Part shown: piece after piece, positions 35,490-47,890 of the stretch
Position numbering within the stretch: the stretch's first letter is position 1
How the letters are laid out: every line of letters begins with the position of its first letter
From: Hofstenia miamia
Lineage: Eukaryota; Xenacoelomorpha; Acoela; Hofsteniidae
Direction: 5' to 3'
Assembly: GCA_900660155.1 (NCBI GenBank)
Contig: CABFPE010000618.1
Coordinates: 170,138-234,137, forward strand
DNA length: 64,000 bases
The notes under the pieces: model-generated
Databases searched by the model: none
Told to the model about the DNA's origin: nothing
Seen by the model: the letters and a program-made list of their open reading frames with translations, nothing else
Translations under genes and position numbers: made by a program

Positions 35490-36420
35490 TTAAAATATCT
35501 GCAGTAGCATAGCATTGCTTGATTTAAGCAAGGCTTTCGACAGCATAAACTTTGAAAAACTTGATGAGAAATTGTTGTGTTATGGAATTAAGTTTGAAGC
35601 CCAAACTCTAATAAGTAGCTTTCTAAATGACAGACAACGACTAAAAATAAACAATACATTTTCAAAATATATAAAAACAAGCAAAGGTGTTCCACAATGA
35701 ACTTTAATGGGCTCTATCCTGTTTACATTGTATATTAATGACACGGCTGACTACATTAAGGATGCAGATATACTGCACAATGCAGATGATACAGGCATCA
35801 TAAGTAGGAATACAAGCCCAGTTAAAGCAACAAAAACTTTAGAGCATTCAAACAATTAAACAATATTTTGATGAGAAAAAACCTTCAATGAATAAGGAAA
35901 AAACACAATTCATTATATTTAGCAAAATGACACAAAGAAGTCGCCATCACAATATCTTTAAAAATCCCTGAGGATATGCAACCAATTCCACAAACACACA
36001 AAGTAAGTTACTTAGGCCTGGAAATAGAAATTGATTTGAGTTTCAGCAGCTTTATGAAAAATAAGATTAGCAGTATGGCAACTGGAGTGCACTGTTTAAA
36101 GCAAGTGAGAAAAGTGACCAGATGCAAACATCATATTTTCGCACTTGCATTGAGTCATTTCACAAATGCATGTATACTACTAAATGGGCTATGTATAGCA
36201 AAAATTGAGAGGCGAAACAAGATTTTAACTATTCAATCTCAACATTATTCAACATAGTAAACAAAACATACGAGAAACTGCAAGAACTGCGAATACTATC
36301 GCTAAAGTATTATATTCAATATGCAAACCTTGTAGAATTCTATAAAAAATCCTTAGGTTTGCTAAACATTTACTTTAGAAATCATAGCCGTACAAATATA
36401 TTTGCCTGTTTATTATACAG
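35490..36420 (+). mobile_element. LINE reverse-transcriptase fragment, decayed
   Basis: The frame at 35515-35700 reads LDLSKAFDSINFEKLDEKLL and ends at TSKGVPQ followed by a stop. The adjacent translation continues GSILFTLYINDTAD and HNADDTGI, i.e. the catalytic ADD box. Further decayed C-terminal sequence runs to about 36420. The motif set fits the CR1/Jockey group. There are multiple stops and frame changes. Confidence 0.7.
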
Positions 36421-36429
36421 TTTAATTAG

Positions 36430-37645
36430 ATTTCAGTTATGCCTCTAATTTCGCTGCCCGACCTCAAAAATGTGAGCGATGCCCAGTTTACCTCGGCTGT
36501 TGGTGGTCTAAAGCAAGACGCCATCATTTCGTTGTTGCGCCAAGCTTTCTCGTCTCTCTCTACCTCAACTCCGTCCTCCAATGATGGCCCTGGTGTCATA
36601 TCATCCTTGTCTGAATCCCTCACAAAGCTTTCCTCTGATGTTTCCTCGCTACAATCTCAAATGTTCTCCTAGTGCTGCTGCCTCACTTTCTGTCTCATCT
36701 CTCCCCAATCATCCTGCTCCAAGTTTGAGACCCGCGCTTGCTTGCTCCTCCTGCTCTACCGTATCCTCCTGAGCAGTCTATCCCTTCATCTACTAACCGT
36801 AATCGTCCTCGTCCAGTTTTTGGTTATAGTGCTTCCTGTCGTCTCCCTGCTGTTCCAGTTAGTTCACTTCCGCCGCCTCCCCGCAAAGCTCATATCTATA
36901 TTGGCCGCTTTGCTGTCTCTGTGTCCACCTCAGATGTTGCTGACCACCTTCGTTCCTTCTTTCTACAATTTGATTATGTCATTTCCATTCCTCCTGACTC
37001 TCCATGTGTATCTTTCCATGTTGTCTGCGATCAAGAGTCTCATCTTGCACTCATTATTCGTATTGGCATTGATGTGTGGTCTGAAGGCGTCTTGATTCGT
37101 TATTACCGCCTCTCTGACGACGAGCGCAAATCTTTTGGCCTACGTCCCTGTCGCCGTAATGCGCCTCGCCGTGACTGACTCTCTCACTCTGATCTTCCTC
37201 CTCCCCGTAGCACTGGCTTTTCCGTATTGCTTGCCAATGCCCACAGTCTTGTATCTTTAAACCGTCGTCTCAGTTTTTACAATTTCTTCTTGCAGTCTCC
37301 TGTTGACTTTATGTTCATCACTGAAACCTGGCTTGATCCTGCCAATGCTGACAGTGTTGTTTTTCCCAACTCTACTCTTAAAGTTCTTTCTCGTATGGAT
37401 CGATCCAGTGGTCGCCATGGAGGTGTTCTCGTTCCCTCACGTCTTCCTAACCTTGACATCCGTCCCATCTCATTTAATTCATTATCCTTCGATTTCTGTT
37501 GTGGCTGTGCTGTTGTTCTCAGTGACCACATTGTTTCTCTGTATTTACAACCCTCCTTCGAAAAGTGCCTTTCGCATTACCATTGCTGATTTATCATCTA
37601 TGTTCGAGTCGTTTCATGACCAGTCTACCTCCCTCTCTCGTCACC
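36430..37645 (+). mobile_element. LINE 5' part (ORF1 and start of endonuclease), interrupted
   Basis: ORF1 starts at ATG 36439 (77-residue frame MPLISLPDLKNVSDAQF, S/T-rich, ending 36672) and continues in other frames. A conserved C-terminal ORF1 block (AHIYIGRFAVSVSTSDVADHL, then a Cys-Val-Ser-Phe-His-Val-Val-Cys-Asp stretch and DVWSEGVLIRYY) ends near 37178. The endonuclease then opens (37227-37589): LANAHSLVSLNRRL, FITETWLDP with the catalytic E, and RHGGVLVP. Coding similarity ends where the mariner element begins at about 37646. The base composition is markedly GC-richer than the neighbourhood, typical of a younger LINE body. Confidence 0.7.
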
Positions 37646-39239
37646 AAAAATATATCTAGTTTTTGAAAACTTTATAACTCAGTAATTAAAAGTCGTAGAA
37701 ACTTAATCTTAGTCCATTTTAAACGCCAGAATATGTTCTTCAAATGTGTAAAATCTCATGTCAATAGTTTATGTACAGGAAAAACAGAACTAAGAGGGAC
37801 TAGTGTTGTCTCTGCACACATCAGAAATTTGAGTGTTAAAAAAATAAGTATAATTATTTTTAATCGTAATTAAATTATTGTATCCCTGCTACACAAATAA
37901 TACTTATTAGTTCAACTTTGTTCTTTTCTTATTTAGAATATCAAGTCAAGAAAATATATTAATCTACAAAGGCGTCTTAAACAATGCCACTGTCAAAAGA
38001 AGAACGAGTTTCCATATTCAAAACTTACCTTGAAATCAAGAATGTTTTGAAGGTGAAGGAAGGAGTGTAAGCAGAAAAACAGTTAGAAACACTATTATGA
38101 AATTTTCTATGCATGAAAAAGTTCTAAACAGGAATAAGAGCAACTCCGGAAGACGTATTATTAAAAGAACATTAGAAAATATTGAATTAGTTCGTGACCA
38201 AATTGCTGAATGAAAACTTCTCAATAAGACAACACGGTACAGATTTATCACGGTCAACAGTAGTTAGAATTATTAAAAAGGATCTGGGAGTATTTGCTTA
38301 TATTGCAAAGATTCGTCAATAATTATTAGATACTGACTTTGAACGGAGAGTTATCTTTTATACTTGGTTTCTTACCAAACATGAAAGATTTACTCATGAT
38401 TTCAGATGAGGCAGCTTTCCACATGAATGGTACTGTAAATCATCAAAATACTAAAAAGTATTTACTTTATAAACAGCCCCAGATAATTTTTTCTAAAGGC
38501 TTCAGTTTGGATGGGGTTTTCGGTTCTAGTCTTGTAATCGGGCCCATTTTTTATCAAGACAATTTGAATGCAAATAGTTACCTTGATATGCTCAACAGTG
38601 AGATAATTTCAAGTTTACAGGACGGTTATGGTGTTAGATTACGAAAGATATGGTGGATGAAGCCCGGAGCTCCAGGCCATAGAGGAATCCAGGTAAGAAA
38701 CAAGTTCGGAGATGTTTTTCAAAATCGCTTAGTCGGAATGCGATTTGATGTAGAGTGACCACCCTGCATTCCAGATTTAACTCTGCGACTTCTTTCATGG
38801 GGTCATATAAAGAACGAAGTTTTTAAAGCTCCTCCAACTGACCTACAAGAATTTAGTAACCGTATTACTCAGAGTGCCACTACTAAAAAAACAAACCAGA
38901 AATGATAAAAAATGATTAAATTAAATAGGGTGGAGATTATATTTAGTAAAATTATTGCGTTTGTGGTTTAATCAAGGTAATATTAAGATTCAGTGGTTTT
39001 ACTCATTATTAGAAATAAATTATACTTATTTCTCCATCATTCAAATTTCATTTTTGATGTGCGCAAAAACATCACTAGTCGTGTACATAAACTATTTTTC
39101 TGATTGACATGAGATTTTACACATTTGAAGAACAAATTCTGGCTTTAAAAATGAAACTAAGTGCAAGTTTCTACGACTTGTAATTACTGAGTTATAACGT
39201 TTTCAAAAAGTGGATACATTTTTTATGGACCACCCTGTA
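37646..39239 (+). mobile_element. mariner/IS630-type transposon with long inverted repeats, dead
   Basis: About 140-150 bp at the left (37646-37797) reappears in reverse complement at the right (about 39090-39237). The right end has the classic GGACCACCCTG plus TA finish, whereas the outer 14 or so bases of the left end are missing or unrecognisable. The transposase starts at 37984 (MPLSKEERVSIFKTYLEIK) and runs to about 38903. Recognisable motifs: ISDEAAFHMNGTVNHQN with the first DDE-type D, VIGPIFYQDN, PGAPGHRGIQVRN where the expected D before G is replaced, and a WPP-x3-DLT-like end with WGHIKNEVF. There are several stops and at least one catalytic substitution. It abuts the LINE endonuclease on its left. 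Confidence 0.8.
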
Positions 39240-40550
39240 TATTACAGTGCCATTTGTTAAAATTATTAAATTAATACGTGCAGTTTTTAAATAGTGCGCG
39301 TAGTAACAGTAAAAATTTATATTTTGAAATTTGAATTTTTATTTCTTTCAAATAAAATGTGGGTTGATTTTAAGCAACGCTATGATATTTCGAGGCTTGA
39401 AAATGTTATCATAAACACTATTTTATGATCTATTAAATAAGATTAATGGATCATATGTATCGCATTCCACAAATTTATTTTAAAAGTGGTAGCTTTGAAA
39501 TATAAAGTGTATCTTCAAGTGTGTTACACAACTGCAGTGGCCGAAAACTACTAGATCCTGTCAGTCCCAGCTTCATATTTGGCAACCTCAGTAAGAGTAT
39601 AATCTGTATAAGGCTGATGATCACATTGTTGAACAGCATCACAAACTCATAGTATTTTATCTAAATCTACTTCAAAACAATATCTTCACCAGTAGAAGTT
39701 TTATATTCAGCACCTCTTTTTAATCTACAATGGCGTATTTAAAGGCTTACTGGCTGGTCATTTGCTTGTCCCTATCCACTTTTAATAAGTAAAATACGCA
39801 GAAGACACCACGTCAATTGAATTAAGAAGAGATCCCTTTTCGGTCAGAAGGACGCATATCAAATTTCTGACTACTGCCATGCTAATTAGCTTATCCCAAA
39901 CAAGAGCAAATCCTAAGATATAATAATCGTCATACATGATCTGTTTGACTGACAACATTCCTATGTTAGATCGCATATTCGCATTCTTGGAGTTGACATT
40001 GGACGCACTATTCGAAAGCACTAATTAATGATTGCTCTCAACACAACCTTAATTCTTTCAAACAACGCCATTTTATCTGCTTTCGATTACTATTCATTTG
40101 TTCTCACTAGAATGGCTGAAGGAAAGAAGAACGAACTGCAGCATATCTTGGACAGAGAGCAAAGAATCATTACAAGAAACAGAAAAAGAACATCGCCTTC
40201 AACCTATAAGAACAGGTTGAAGGAGAATACAGTAAGCTGCTTAAGAATGTAAAATTGGAAAAATAATTTCTAACAAAAAATTTTCTAATTAAATTCAGAC
40301 ATTACAATATAGTTCTTTATTTTTTCTGGTCAAGTGTGATGTCGCTTACAAGTCAATCTAGTAATAATACATTTTGCACTTGCAATCAAATAATCAATGC
40401 ATAAGATGAAATTTTTGTCTGTTTTTGCTGTGAAATAGAATGCATTGGAACAAAGAATGCATCGGTTTTACAAGCAAAGATCTAAAGGGCATTGATAATG
40501 CTGCAGAAAATATAGTTCTTTTCTGTAATTAATGTGTAACAAATGGAAGA
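39240..40550. other. No gene recognised; possible LINE C-terminal scrap at 40050-40250
   Basis: The frame at 40028-40252 (plus) contains NELQHILDREQRIITRNRK, similar in style to the end of LINE proteins (an N-R-x-x-R-I-I pattern), but it is short and unsupported by neighbours. Nothing else is recognised. Confidence 0.3.
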
Positions 40551-40556
40551 AAAATA

Positions 40557-43500
40557 ATGATATTGTCAGACATCAGTATGGAAAATAAAAACTCTATATG
40601 TAATACAGAAACAGTATCACTCATCAGTAGTTTACAAGCAATGATTACAGATATAGAAAATGAATTGCATATAATGAAGGAAAATATTGTTAAATCTAAA
40701 GAACATCGCCATGAAACCCTGAATAATCAGCATTCAAAAATCGATGAAGAAGTTGTTTATCGCCAAATTCGAATTTCTATTATTCCAGAATTTTCAGGTC
40801 GTGATCGCATTATTAAGGAAGAAACTTTAGTTAATGATATTTTTAAGCATATGGAAATTGATTCTGAAAATATAGTAAATATGCAGAGACTTGGTAAGTA
40901 CAATAGCCAGAATGTTCGGCCTCGTACTTTATTAATAACACTAAACTGTGTATGGAATGCTAGAAAAGTTATGGCCAATGCACATAAGTTAAGAACTTTT
41001 CAAGATCCTATATATATCAGCAAAGCATTAACAGTTCAATAGTATCAAAAAGAACGAGCTCTACTAAAACGTAGACAAGATATGATAATAGAAGGAATTT
41101 GACAATTAATTAATGCTAGAACTAAAGATCAATGCACTGTTAGAACATCTAGTTTTCCATCTGTGCTTACATATAATATAAATGGACTTCGGACAAAATA
41201 TGTATATGTAAAAGAAAGAATGCTTGCCACTAAAATTGGTATTGTATGCTTCCAAGAAACAAAGATTCAGAATCATTATGTAACCTGAGTTTTTGAAGTT
41301 GATAATTATCATATTATACGTCAAGATAGAGATTTAGAATCTTTTAGTGAACGTAGTGGAGGTGGTGGTCTTATTATTTATGTAAATAAGGAATGGTGTA
41401 AAAAGAATCCTCGAATAGAATATACGATATCACTACCTGATCTTGAATTATTAGCTATTAGTATTCGTCCAAAATTCCTGCCTTCTCAGTATAGTTCTAT
41501 AATTATCATAAACTTATTTGCTCGGCCGCAAAGAAATAACAAACTATCTCATAGTATTATCAGAAAAACTGTTAATAGTATTACTCAAAGAAAACCGAGA
41601 GCTTTTGGATTTTAGTTGTTGATGCAAATGAATCATCCATTAACGTTCTTCAAAATTTAGATCTTCACAGTATTATAAACTTTCCAACTTATTATTCCTC
41701 AAAAAATATATTGGATATTGCTTGTGTCTTCAAATATTGTGAGCTGATCCAATTGGGCCTTGTGAAGTGAGTTACCACATTGCTATTGAACTGCATATAC
41801 GCTCAAATGATATGAAAGAATTACTCAAAAAAGAGCTAGGAAGAAAAATGTATTGTCTTGCTATAATGAAGAACTCATTAAATATTATTTTGAAACCACT
41901 GACTGGGAAAGTTTGTTAGAACAATCCAGTGAATTAACTATCAAAACTGAAGTAATTGAAATACTTATGGAAGTGCAAGATGGATGCAATCAAACGAGGT
42001 GATAAGTTGTTGAGAAATCAAATACAAAGGAAAATATGTAAATCAGTGAAGACCTATCGAGTTGAAAAAATAAGAGCAATGAAGAGAAATGAAATTCATG
42101 ATGAGCTAAAGAAGAGAATGAATAAAAATGCAAATCAACTAAACAAGATATGAAAAGATAGCTACATATGTTCCTCCGGTAGAGATTAACATATAAGCAA
42201 GAAACTTGCTTAGATCTGTAAATGAAAATAGGTCAACAGGACTTAGCAATACCCCTGCATGGAATTATAAACGATTTGCAGATGATTTAGAACTACATTT
42301 CTCACTACTCTATCAGGAATTTTTAATAAAGCAATACATACGGATCAATGGAAAAAAGCGTGTGTTACAGCTGTTCCAAAAAATTTACATGCCAACATAG
42401 ATAACATGAAGCTATTTCGACCCATATCTGTATTACCAATTCCTGTAGGTGTACTTGGTAAGTTAGGTTTAAGCCAATTTTTGAAAATTACTGTGACAAC
42501 AATGATAATCTCCAATTTGCTTAGAAAGGAAACAGATTTTGCACAGACTGCTTACTAGATGCTATTAATTTTGTAGCAAAATCGTTAGATATGATTGATG
42601 TTATAAAATTAAAAGGGTTATTACTTGACTATTCAGCAGCTTTTAACACGATACTATAAAACAACACTTTGAATAATATTAAAGATACAGATGCATGGCT
42701 TGCTAATTGGATGGCTGATTGAATGAAAAATTTTACCCACCACCCAGTGTGTCAAAACAACTAATTCACAACAAAGTGATCCTGTAAAGATTTGTGTTGG
42801 AATTCCTCAAGGAGGTTCTATTAGTGGTCCAATTTTCACATACATCACAGATGGCATCAACAACACTAACTTGAATGTTCCAGTAGGAGTTGCAGATATT
42901 GCGAAATAGTCTGATGACTACTGCATGTAATAGGAAATCTCAATAATGATAATGAAATTACAAGCGAATTCTTAATGATATAGTAACTACTTCAGCACTC
43001 AAAAACTAATATATCAATGCGTCGAAAACTTTTGAAATTAATTTTATAAATATTCATAAATGACGACTAAATCTTAATAATGAAGAAGTTGTTCATGTTT
43101 CAAATCTTAAATATCTTGGGATAATACTTGATAAAAATCTTAGATCGCAAGTGAACAATATAGTAAAAAATGTTATCTTTAAATGTAAGCAACTGGCATT
43201 CTTTATTCAATACATGAATGAAAAAATGAAAATATACATATTCAAACAATATATATCATGTCATTATTTATATGCTGCGGAAGTTTGGGTGCCTTTTAAA
43301 TAAACAGAAAAAACAGTTACGAAAACCCATCAGAATGTTTGCTAGAATATCATGTCTGGAAAAGTATATGCTTTATGATATTATAAACAGAACAAATGAT
43401 GAAAATACGGCGAATTTAAAATTATTGCTCACATCCATTAAATAGTTATTTAAAGTGTTCTTTTTCCAAAAGTAGTGCCACTCGAACTACCTACAGTTTG

Positions 43501-43600
43501 ATACATTGCAGAAATTTTATCGAAATTCGTTCATCCCAATGGCATCCAGATTACTTAATGGTGCACTCCTGATTGACAACCTAAACTTTCTTTAAACTCT
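40557..43600 (+). mobile_element. Decayed LINE (ORF1-like start, endonuclease, RT)
   Basis: Starts with a coiled-coil-bearing frame (40557-41042; ISSLQAMITDIENELHIMKE) ending with a block resembling LINE ORF1 C-termini (MQRLGKYNSQNVRPRTLLIT). An endonuclease follows: YNINGLRTKY, CFQETKIQ with the catalytic E, GGGGLIIYVN and LFARPQRNN (about 41165-41560). RT remnants are FRPISVLPI (about 42418), CVGIPQGGSISGPIF (about 42790) and the post-RT block VSNLKYLGIILDKNL (about 43095). Many stops and frame changes disrupt it throughout. It is older than the Tx1-like and LINE-A copies. Confidence 0.65.
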
Positions 43601-44774
43601 TGTATGTTTATTTTCAGCCATTGGCCCCTTTCCGTTTTACAATTACAAATTTGTATTTGTACAGGAAATAAGCGTTATTTATTATTGAACACTAACCATC
43701 CACCCATCGAAACACTCATCTGGAAGATGCAGAAATGCAATGTAACATTATTTATAAAACCCAGTAAATTTAAAATGAATTCTATTATACTAAAAATTAA
43801 TGCAGCTGCAGCGGCAAATTACAACTTTACTTATTCAAATTCATAAATGCAAAATCATTCATTTAAATACCACGGCTAAATTTCAAGAACGTTTTAATAC
43901 GAACTTTCGATTGGTTTTACAAGTTTTTATGTAAAATTTACGATTTAACTACTCTCTCTCAAAATTAAATTTGCAATGAAAATTTTTTCTAAATATCTAA
44001 ATTACAGCTATATTTTCGACTAATTTTTTCACAATAATGAAAAATACGATTAATAGGATGCTTTGTCAAATAGATGGAATATTCTTGTTAAAACTTTTAT
44101 TTTGAATATATTTTATTTAAATAGTGAATATTGATTCCACAACTTATTGTAATATTGATAATTTTGAATAGATAGATAGATAGATAGATAAACGTTTATT
44201 CGAGCGGGTATACAAAAATTAACAAGTATCGTCAGGCTAGCTGAGTCATAAACGGGAAGAATTGTCTTGATCGGACTCTAAGGCGGCAGCGGAAGTGCCT
44301 GATGCGTCCAGATGGGCACATTTTATTGTGAGAGTCCATTTGTATTTATATACATTTGCACTCAATGAACATTCAATTTAGTATAAATTGTTCTTGAACA
44401 ATATTTGAATATTTCATGGATTTGTTATTTCGTTTTAATGTTGGCTCTATGCAGTATGCTCTAATTTTATGAGAGTATTTACGATTAGCCATTGCATAAA
44501 ATAAGAACACTCCTGTAGGTATAAAATATAGTTCTACAATTCGAAAATGTTTCACATGAGAATAAAAAATGCGATAAATTTTCTTCATCTTTTTGACAGA
44601 TACATAATGGTGAATATTTTCGGTTTTTTCGATATAAATCATAGGCGAGCACACAATTATCAATGATTACGTTTAAAGTAATTACTTCCCAATGGCGTTT
44701 TACCGATTTAAAGTAGCTAGAAAATTATTTACCTGGGACTTTGTTTATTATTGATCTTAAATCGTCTAAATGGT
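43601..44774. other. No gene recognised; (GATA)n and a possible LINE 3' end
   Basis: A short GATA run (about 44169-44190) is followed by a GC-richer stretch (to about 44330) that may be the 3' end of a minus-strand LINE. A 96-codon minus ORF (44373-44663) ends in a basic tail after a hydrophobic stretch (ELYFIPTGVFLFYAMANRKY); I cannot identify it and do not call it a gene. Confidence 0.35.
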
Positions 44775-45803
44775 TGTTCCATGTGAATATATAAGCCCGC
44801 AAAGGCTTACGCGATAGCGAACTTGAGAGAAACTCTTGCTCAATCCGTTGAGCTTGATAAGTTAATTCTTCTTGACGATTTTAACACCTCCATCACTAAC
44901 GACTGTTTCTCCTTTCTCCGCAATATTTCTGGTCATGTGAACATTCCCGACGAAGTTTATCTTGATGATTCCAGGAAGTCTGATCTCAGAATAAAAGCTA
45001 ACTTATTCAATACGTACTTCTTTTCCGTATTCAGCAGTTCTGATCCCCTGGTTCATAGTATCACGAACACCGATCCCTCTATTATCCTGTCCGACGTTAA
45101 CCTCACGACCGATGTTGTGCATGAGACTCTATTGCTAACTAAAGATTGCTCTTCACTTGCTGCCGATTTAGTGCCTCCTTTCATACTTAAATTCTGTAGT
45201 AGTCAACTAGTTGCGGTTATTTATGTGCTTTTCACTATTATCCTCTCCTCCCAACCTAGCCTGGAATATGGAATGAGGCGTTTGTAACCCCTCTTCATAA
45301 ATCGGGGCCTAAAGGGAACGTTCGGAACTACAGGCCCATCAGCATTCTCCCACGTTTGTCGATTATTTTGGAACGTATTTTATTTAAGTATATTTATGAA
45401 AAAGTGCGTGCTCGAATTTCCGACTCACAGCATGGTTTTCTCTCTTGTCGAGGCACTCTCACCCAGCTTCTTATTTATGTCGACCACCTTTACAAATTCA
45501 ATGATATTAACTCTGATTATCACTGTGTGTATTTTGATATTCAAAAAGCTTTCGATACGGTTTCACATGCTCAATTGCTCAATAAATTAGCCGCTTTTGG
45601 CTTTGACAGTGCGTTTATCCGCCTCATTGCATATTATCTCTCCAATCGCAAACAATGCGTTCGTATTAATAACTGTCTTTCTAATTATGGCATTATTACC
45701 AGCGGTGTTCCTCAAGGGAGTGTGCTTGCCCCCCCCCCCTGTTGTTTTTATTGTATATTAATGATTTACCCGACCATGTCACTCATTCCTTCTGTTGGTT
45801 ATA

Positions 45804-47005
45804 CTTTACTTTTCTATTTGCAAGTGTCAAATTTAGCATTAAAGATAAATGTTGTTATTTTATAAGTCAATTAAATTTTATTCTTGGTTTTTTTCCTATT
45901 TTGGTAATAATGTTTTGGAATAATATTTTTCCTCACTGCAAACAGTGTGATTTGTTACATTATAACAATTGACGCAATTCATACATGGGCACACCGTCTT
46001 TTCCTTTCTTTGACGAATATGGTATCCATTGTCACAGCAAAGTGTATCACACCGATTTTCTTTAGCCTTAAGACTAGCATTACATTCTCTACCCGCCACG
46101 CCCATTGATCCAACATGCAAATCCTTTACGCAAAAATCAGATTTTTCAGAAAAGATGAGGTCATCAGTTAAATTTATTCTCTTCCACTCCTTAAGATGGT
46201 TGTAAGTTTGATTGTTTTGGTTAAATTTAGCATTTATATATAGGTTATGCAGATCATCTAGAATTATTTCAAGGCAAGCATATTTGATAGTAAGATGGAC
46301 AATTATCATTGTCATAGGGAAGGCTAGGTAAACAGTTTCAAACGGTTTTGAGAGAATTTTTTAATAATTTTGTTGCTAGTCGATATCCATATTTTATCAT
46401 ACTCTTGACTTCCTTTGAAATATTGACCGTCCTTGGTAGAAATGATAAGAGTTCGAATTTCTTAAAGATACTTAAGGCCATTTGCTCCCCAAAACTTACA
46501 TCAACATAGCATTTGCAATTTGTATCATTATATACGGTAAAATCGAGCCAACAGTCGCACAGACGAAGATAACTGCATGCATTCGCAAAATCCATAGCAA
46601 CACCTGCAAATATCATCGCATGAAATAAAATGCTCTCTCTTGTTGCTCGTGTAAGAAAATTAGTTCTCGTTTCAACATCGATCACGTCTATGTCGCAGTT
46701 GAATTTTTTATACTTAAGCTTCACTTTGCAGGCCTTTTTCACTTTTTCTATTGCGTCAACTTCTATGGAAATGTAACGTCATTTAGAGGAGCAATAATTG
46801 TAAAAAAAATCTTTTTTCTTTGAAGAGTCACACAACTTAAGCAAATGTACAGGTTGATCGTCTGCTTCTTTCGTTTGGTTCTTGGAGTTTGATAGCAGCA
46901 CCATGCATGCAAGCAACAACCACATGCTATATGAAAGCATCTTTAAGAAAATGGATGTTTGCATTTTTTCAAAATTGATAAAATTTAAAGCAAGCACTCC
47001 TATGC
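45804..47005 (-). other. Insert in LINE-A carrying a Wnt-like sequence
   Basis: Boundaries are set by where the LINE reading stops (after HSFCWLY, about 45803) and resumes (KLLSEG, 47006). About four residues of the LINE (the ADDT part of the catalytic box) are not accounted for at the junction. A possible polyadenylation signal AATAAA is present on the minus strand near 45880, but no clear poly(A) tail or target-site duplication is seen. Confidence 0.7.
45896..46997 (-). pseudogene. Divergent Wnt-like gene copy, intron-free and interrupted
   Basis: Wnt proteins are secreted, cysteine-rich, lipid-modified signals. Translation on the minus strand gives a start (46997, or 46964 for MQTSIFL) with a hydrophobic signal-peptide-like segment (SYSMWLLLACMVLLS). 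It then gives KACKVKLKYKKFNC and TRATRESILFHAMIFAGVA with ANACSYLRLCDC (46742-46560), matching the Wnt block R-W-N-C, T-R-E-x2-F-x2-A-I-x2-A-G, A-C-S and C-x-C. The C-terminus (45896-46150) has GSMGVAGREC, CDTLCCDNGY and CPCMNCVNCYNV, the Wnt hallmark cysteine block. The central K-C-x-C-H-G-x-S-G-S-C segment with the acylated serine is not recognisable. In-frame TGA codons near 46779 and 46338 and a frame change near 46330 break it. Sequence divergence from ordinary Wnts is high. It is most simply a retrocopy of a fast-evolving Wnt; a functional spliced gene is less likely given its position inside a LINE. Confidence 0.75.
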
Positions 47006-47851
47006 AAATTACTGTCTGAGGGCAGCTCTGCCGAGCTCCAGGACGATATTAATTCCATTGCCATTTGGGCTCATAACAATAATATGAAGCTTCATCCGGG
47101 TAAAACCAAAAAGCTCTGTTCATCTACTTGCTCATGCTCATTATCAATTGATGACCATTCTATTCCTCCGGTTTCTGTAATTAAGGATCTTGGTATGCCA
47201 AACTGGCGAGTTGTTACAAAACTCTTTATTACATGAAGAGAAATATTCCTTTTCATGCTACGATTAAGGCCAAATTGTCATTATACAAATCATTAATTCT
47301 GAGTGTTCTGCTCTACAACTCTTGTGTTTGGTCACCTAATGTTTCTGGATTGAAGAAGATGGAAAAGCTCCAACGTAAAGCTCTTATTTGGGTGTTTGCC
47401 AAAGACAGCTACAACAACACCCTCATCCGGTTGAAGACGTTGCCTATTGCTTATCAACTTATCCTTAATGAGATTGTCACATTGTCACACTTGCCAAGAT
47501 GCTTCATGGATTTTACGATATTAATATAAACAACTACGTTACTCTTACCTTAGGTTCTGGTAGTACCCGTCTTGGACAAACTCCCAAACTTATTATCAAT
47601 GATCCTCGGAAATTTTCCTCAGATAGAAACTTCTTTTATCGTGCCGCAGGTGCTTTTAACTTTCTTCTCTCTAACACTTCGGTTGACTGTCTTGGCCCTA
47701 TTAATAAATTGAAGAAGGAGCTTTTTATCTTTCTGTTGGAGCGCATAAACGTTTTTGATGTTGATCTCCCTTGTACTCATCGCCTCAAGTGTCGGTGCTC
47801 GTCGTGTCGTACATAATGTTATTTTTGTAACTCCCGAAAGGGTAATATAAG

Positions 47852-47860
<9 letters not shown>

Positions 47861-47890
<30 letters not shown>
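47861..47890. repeat. (CT)n microsatellite
   Basis: A run of about 13 CT units lies in the 3' part of LINE-A. It creates a spurious arginine/glutamate ORF on the minus strand. Confidence 0.9.

Noticed and set aside
44373-44663. Minus ORF with a hydrophobic segment and basic tail resembling the end of a 7-TM receptor
   Set aside because: No receptor motif (such as NPxxY or DRY) is visible and no other exons are nearby.
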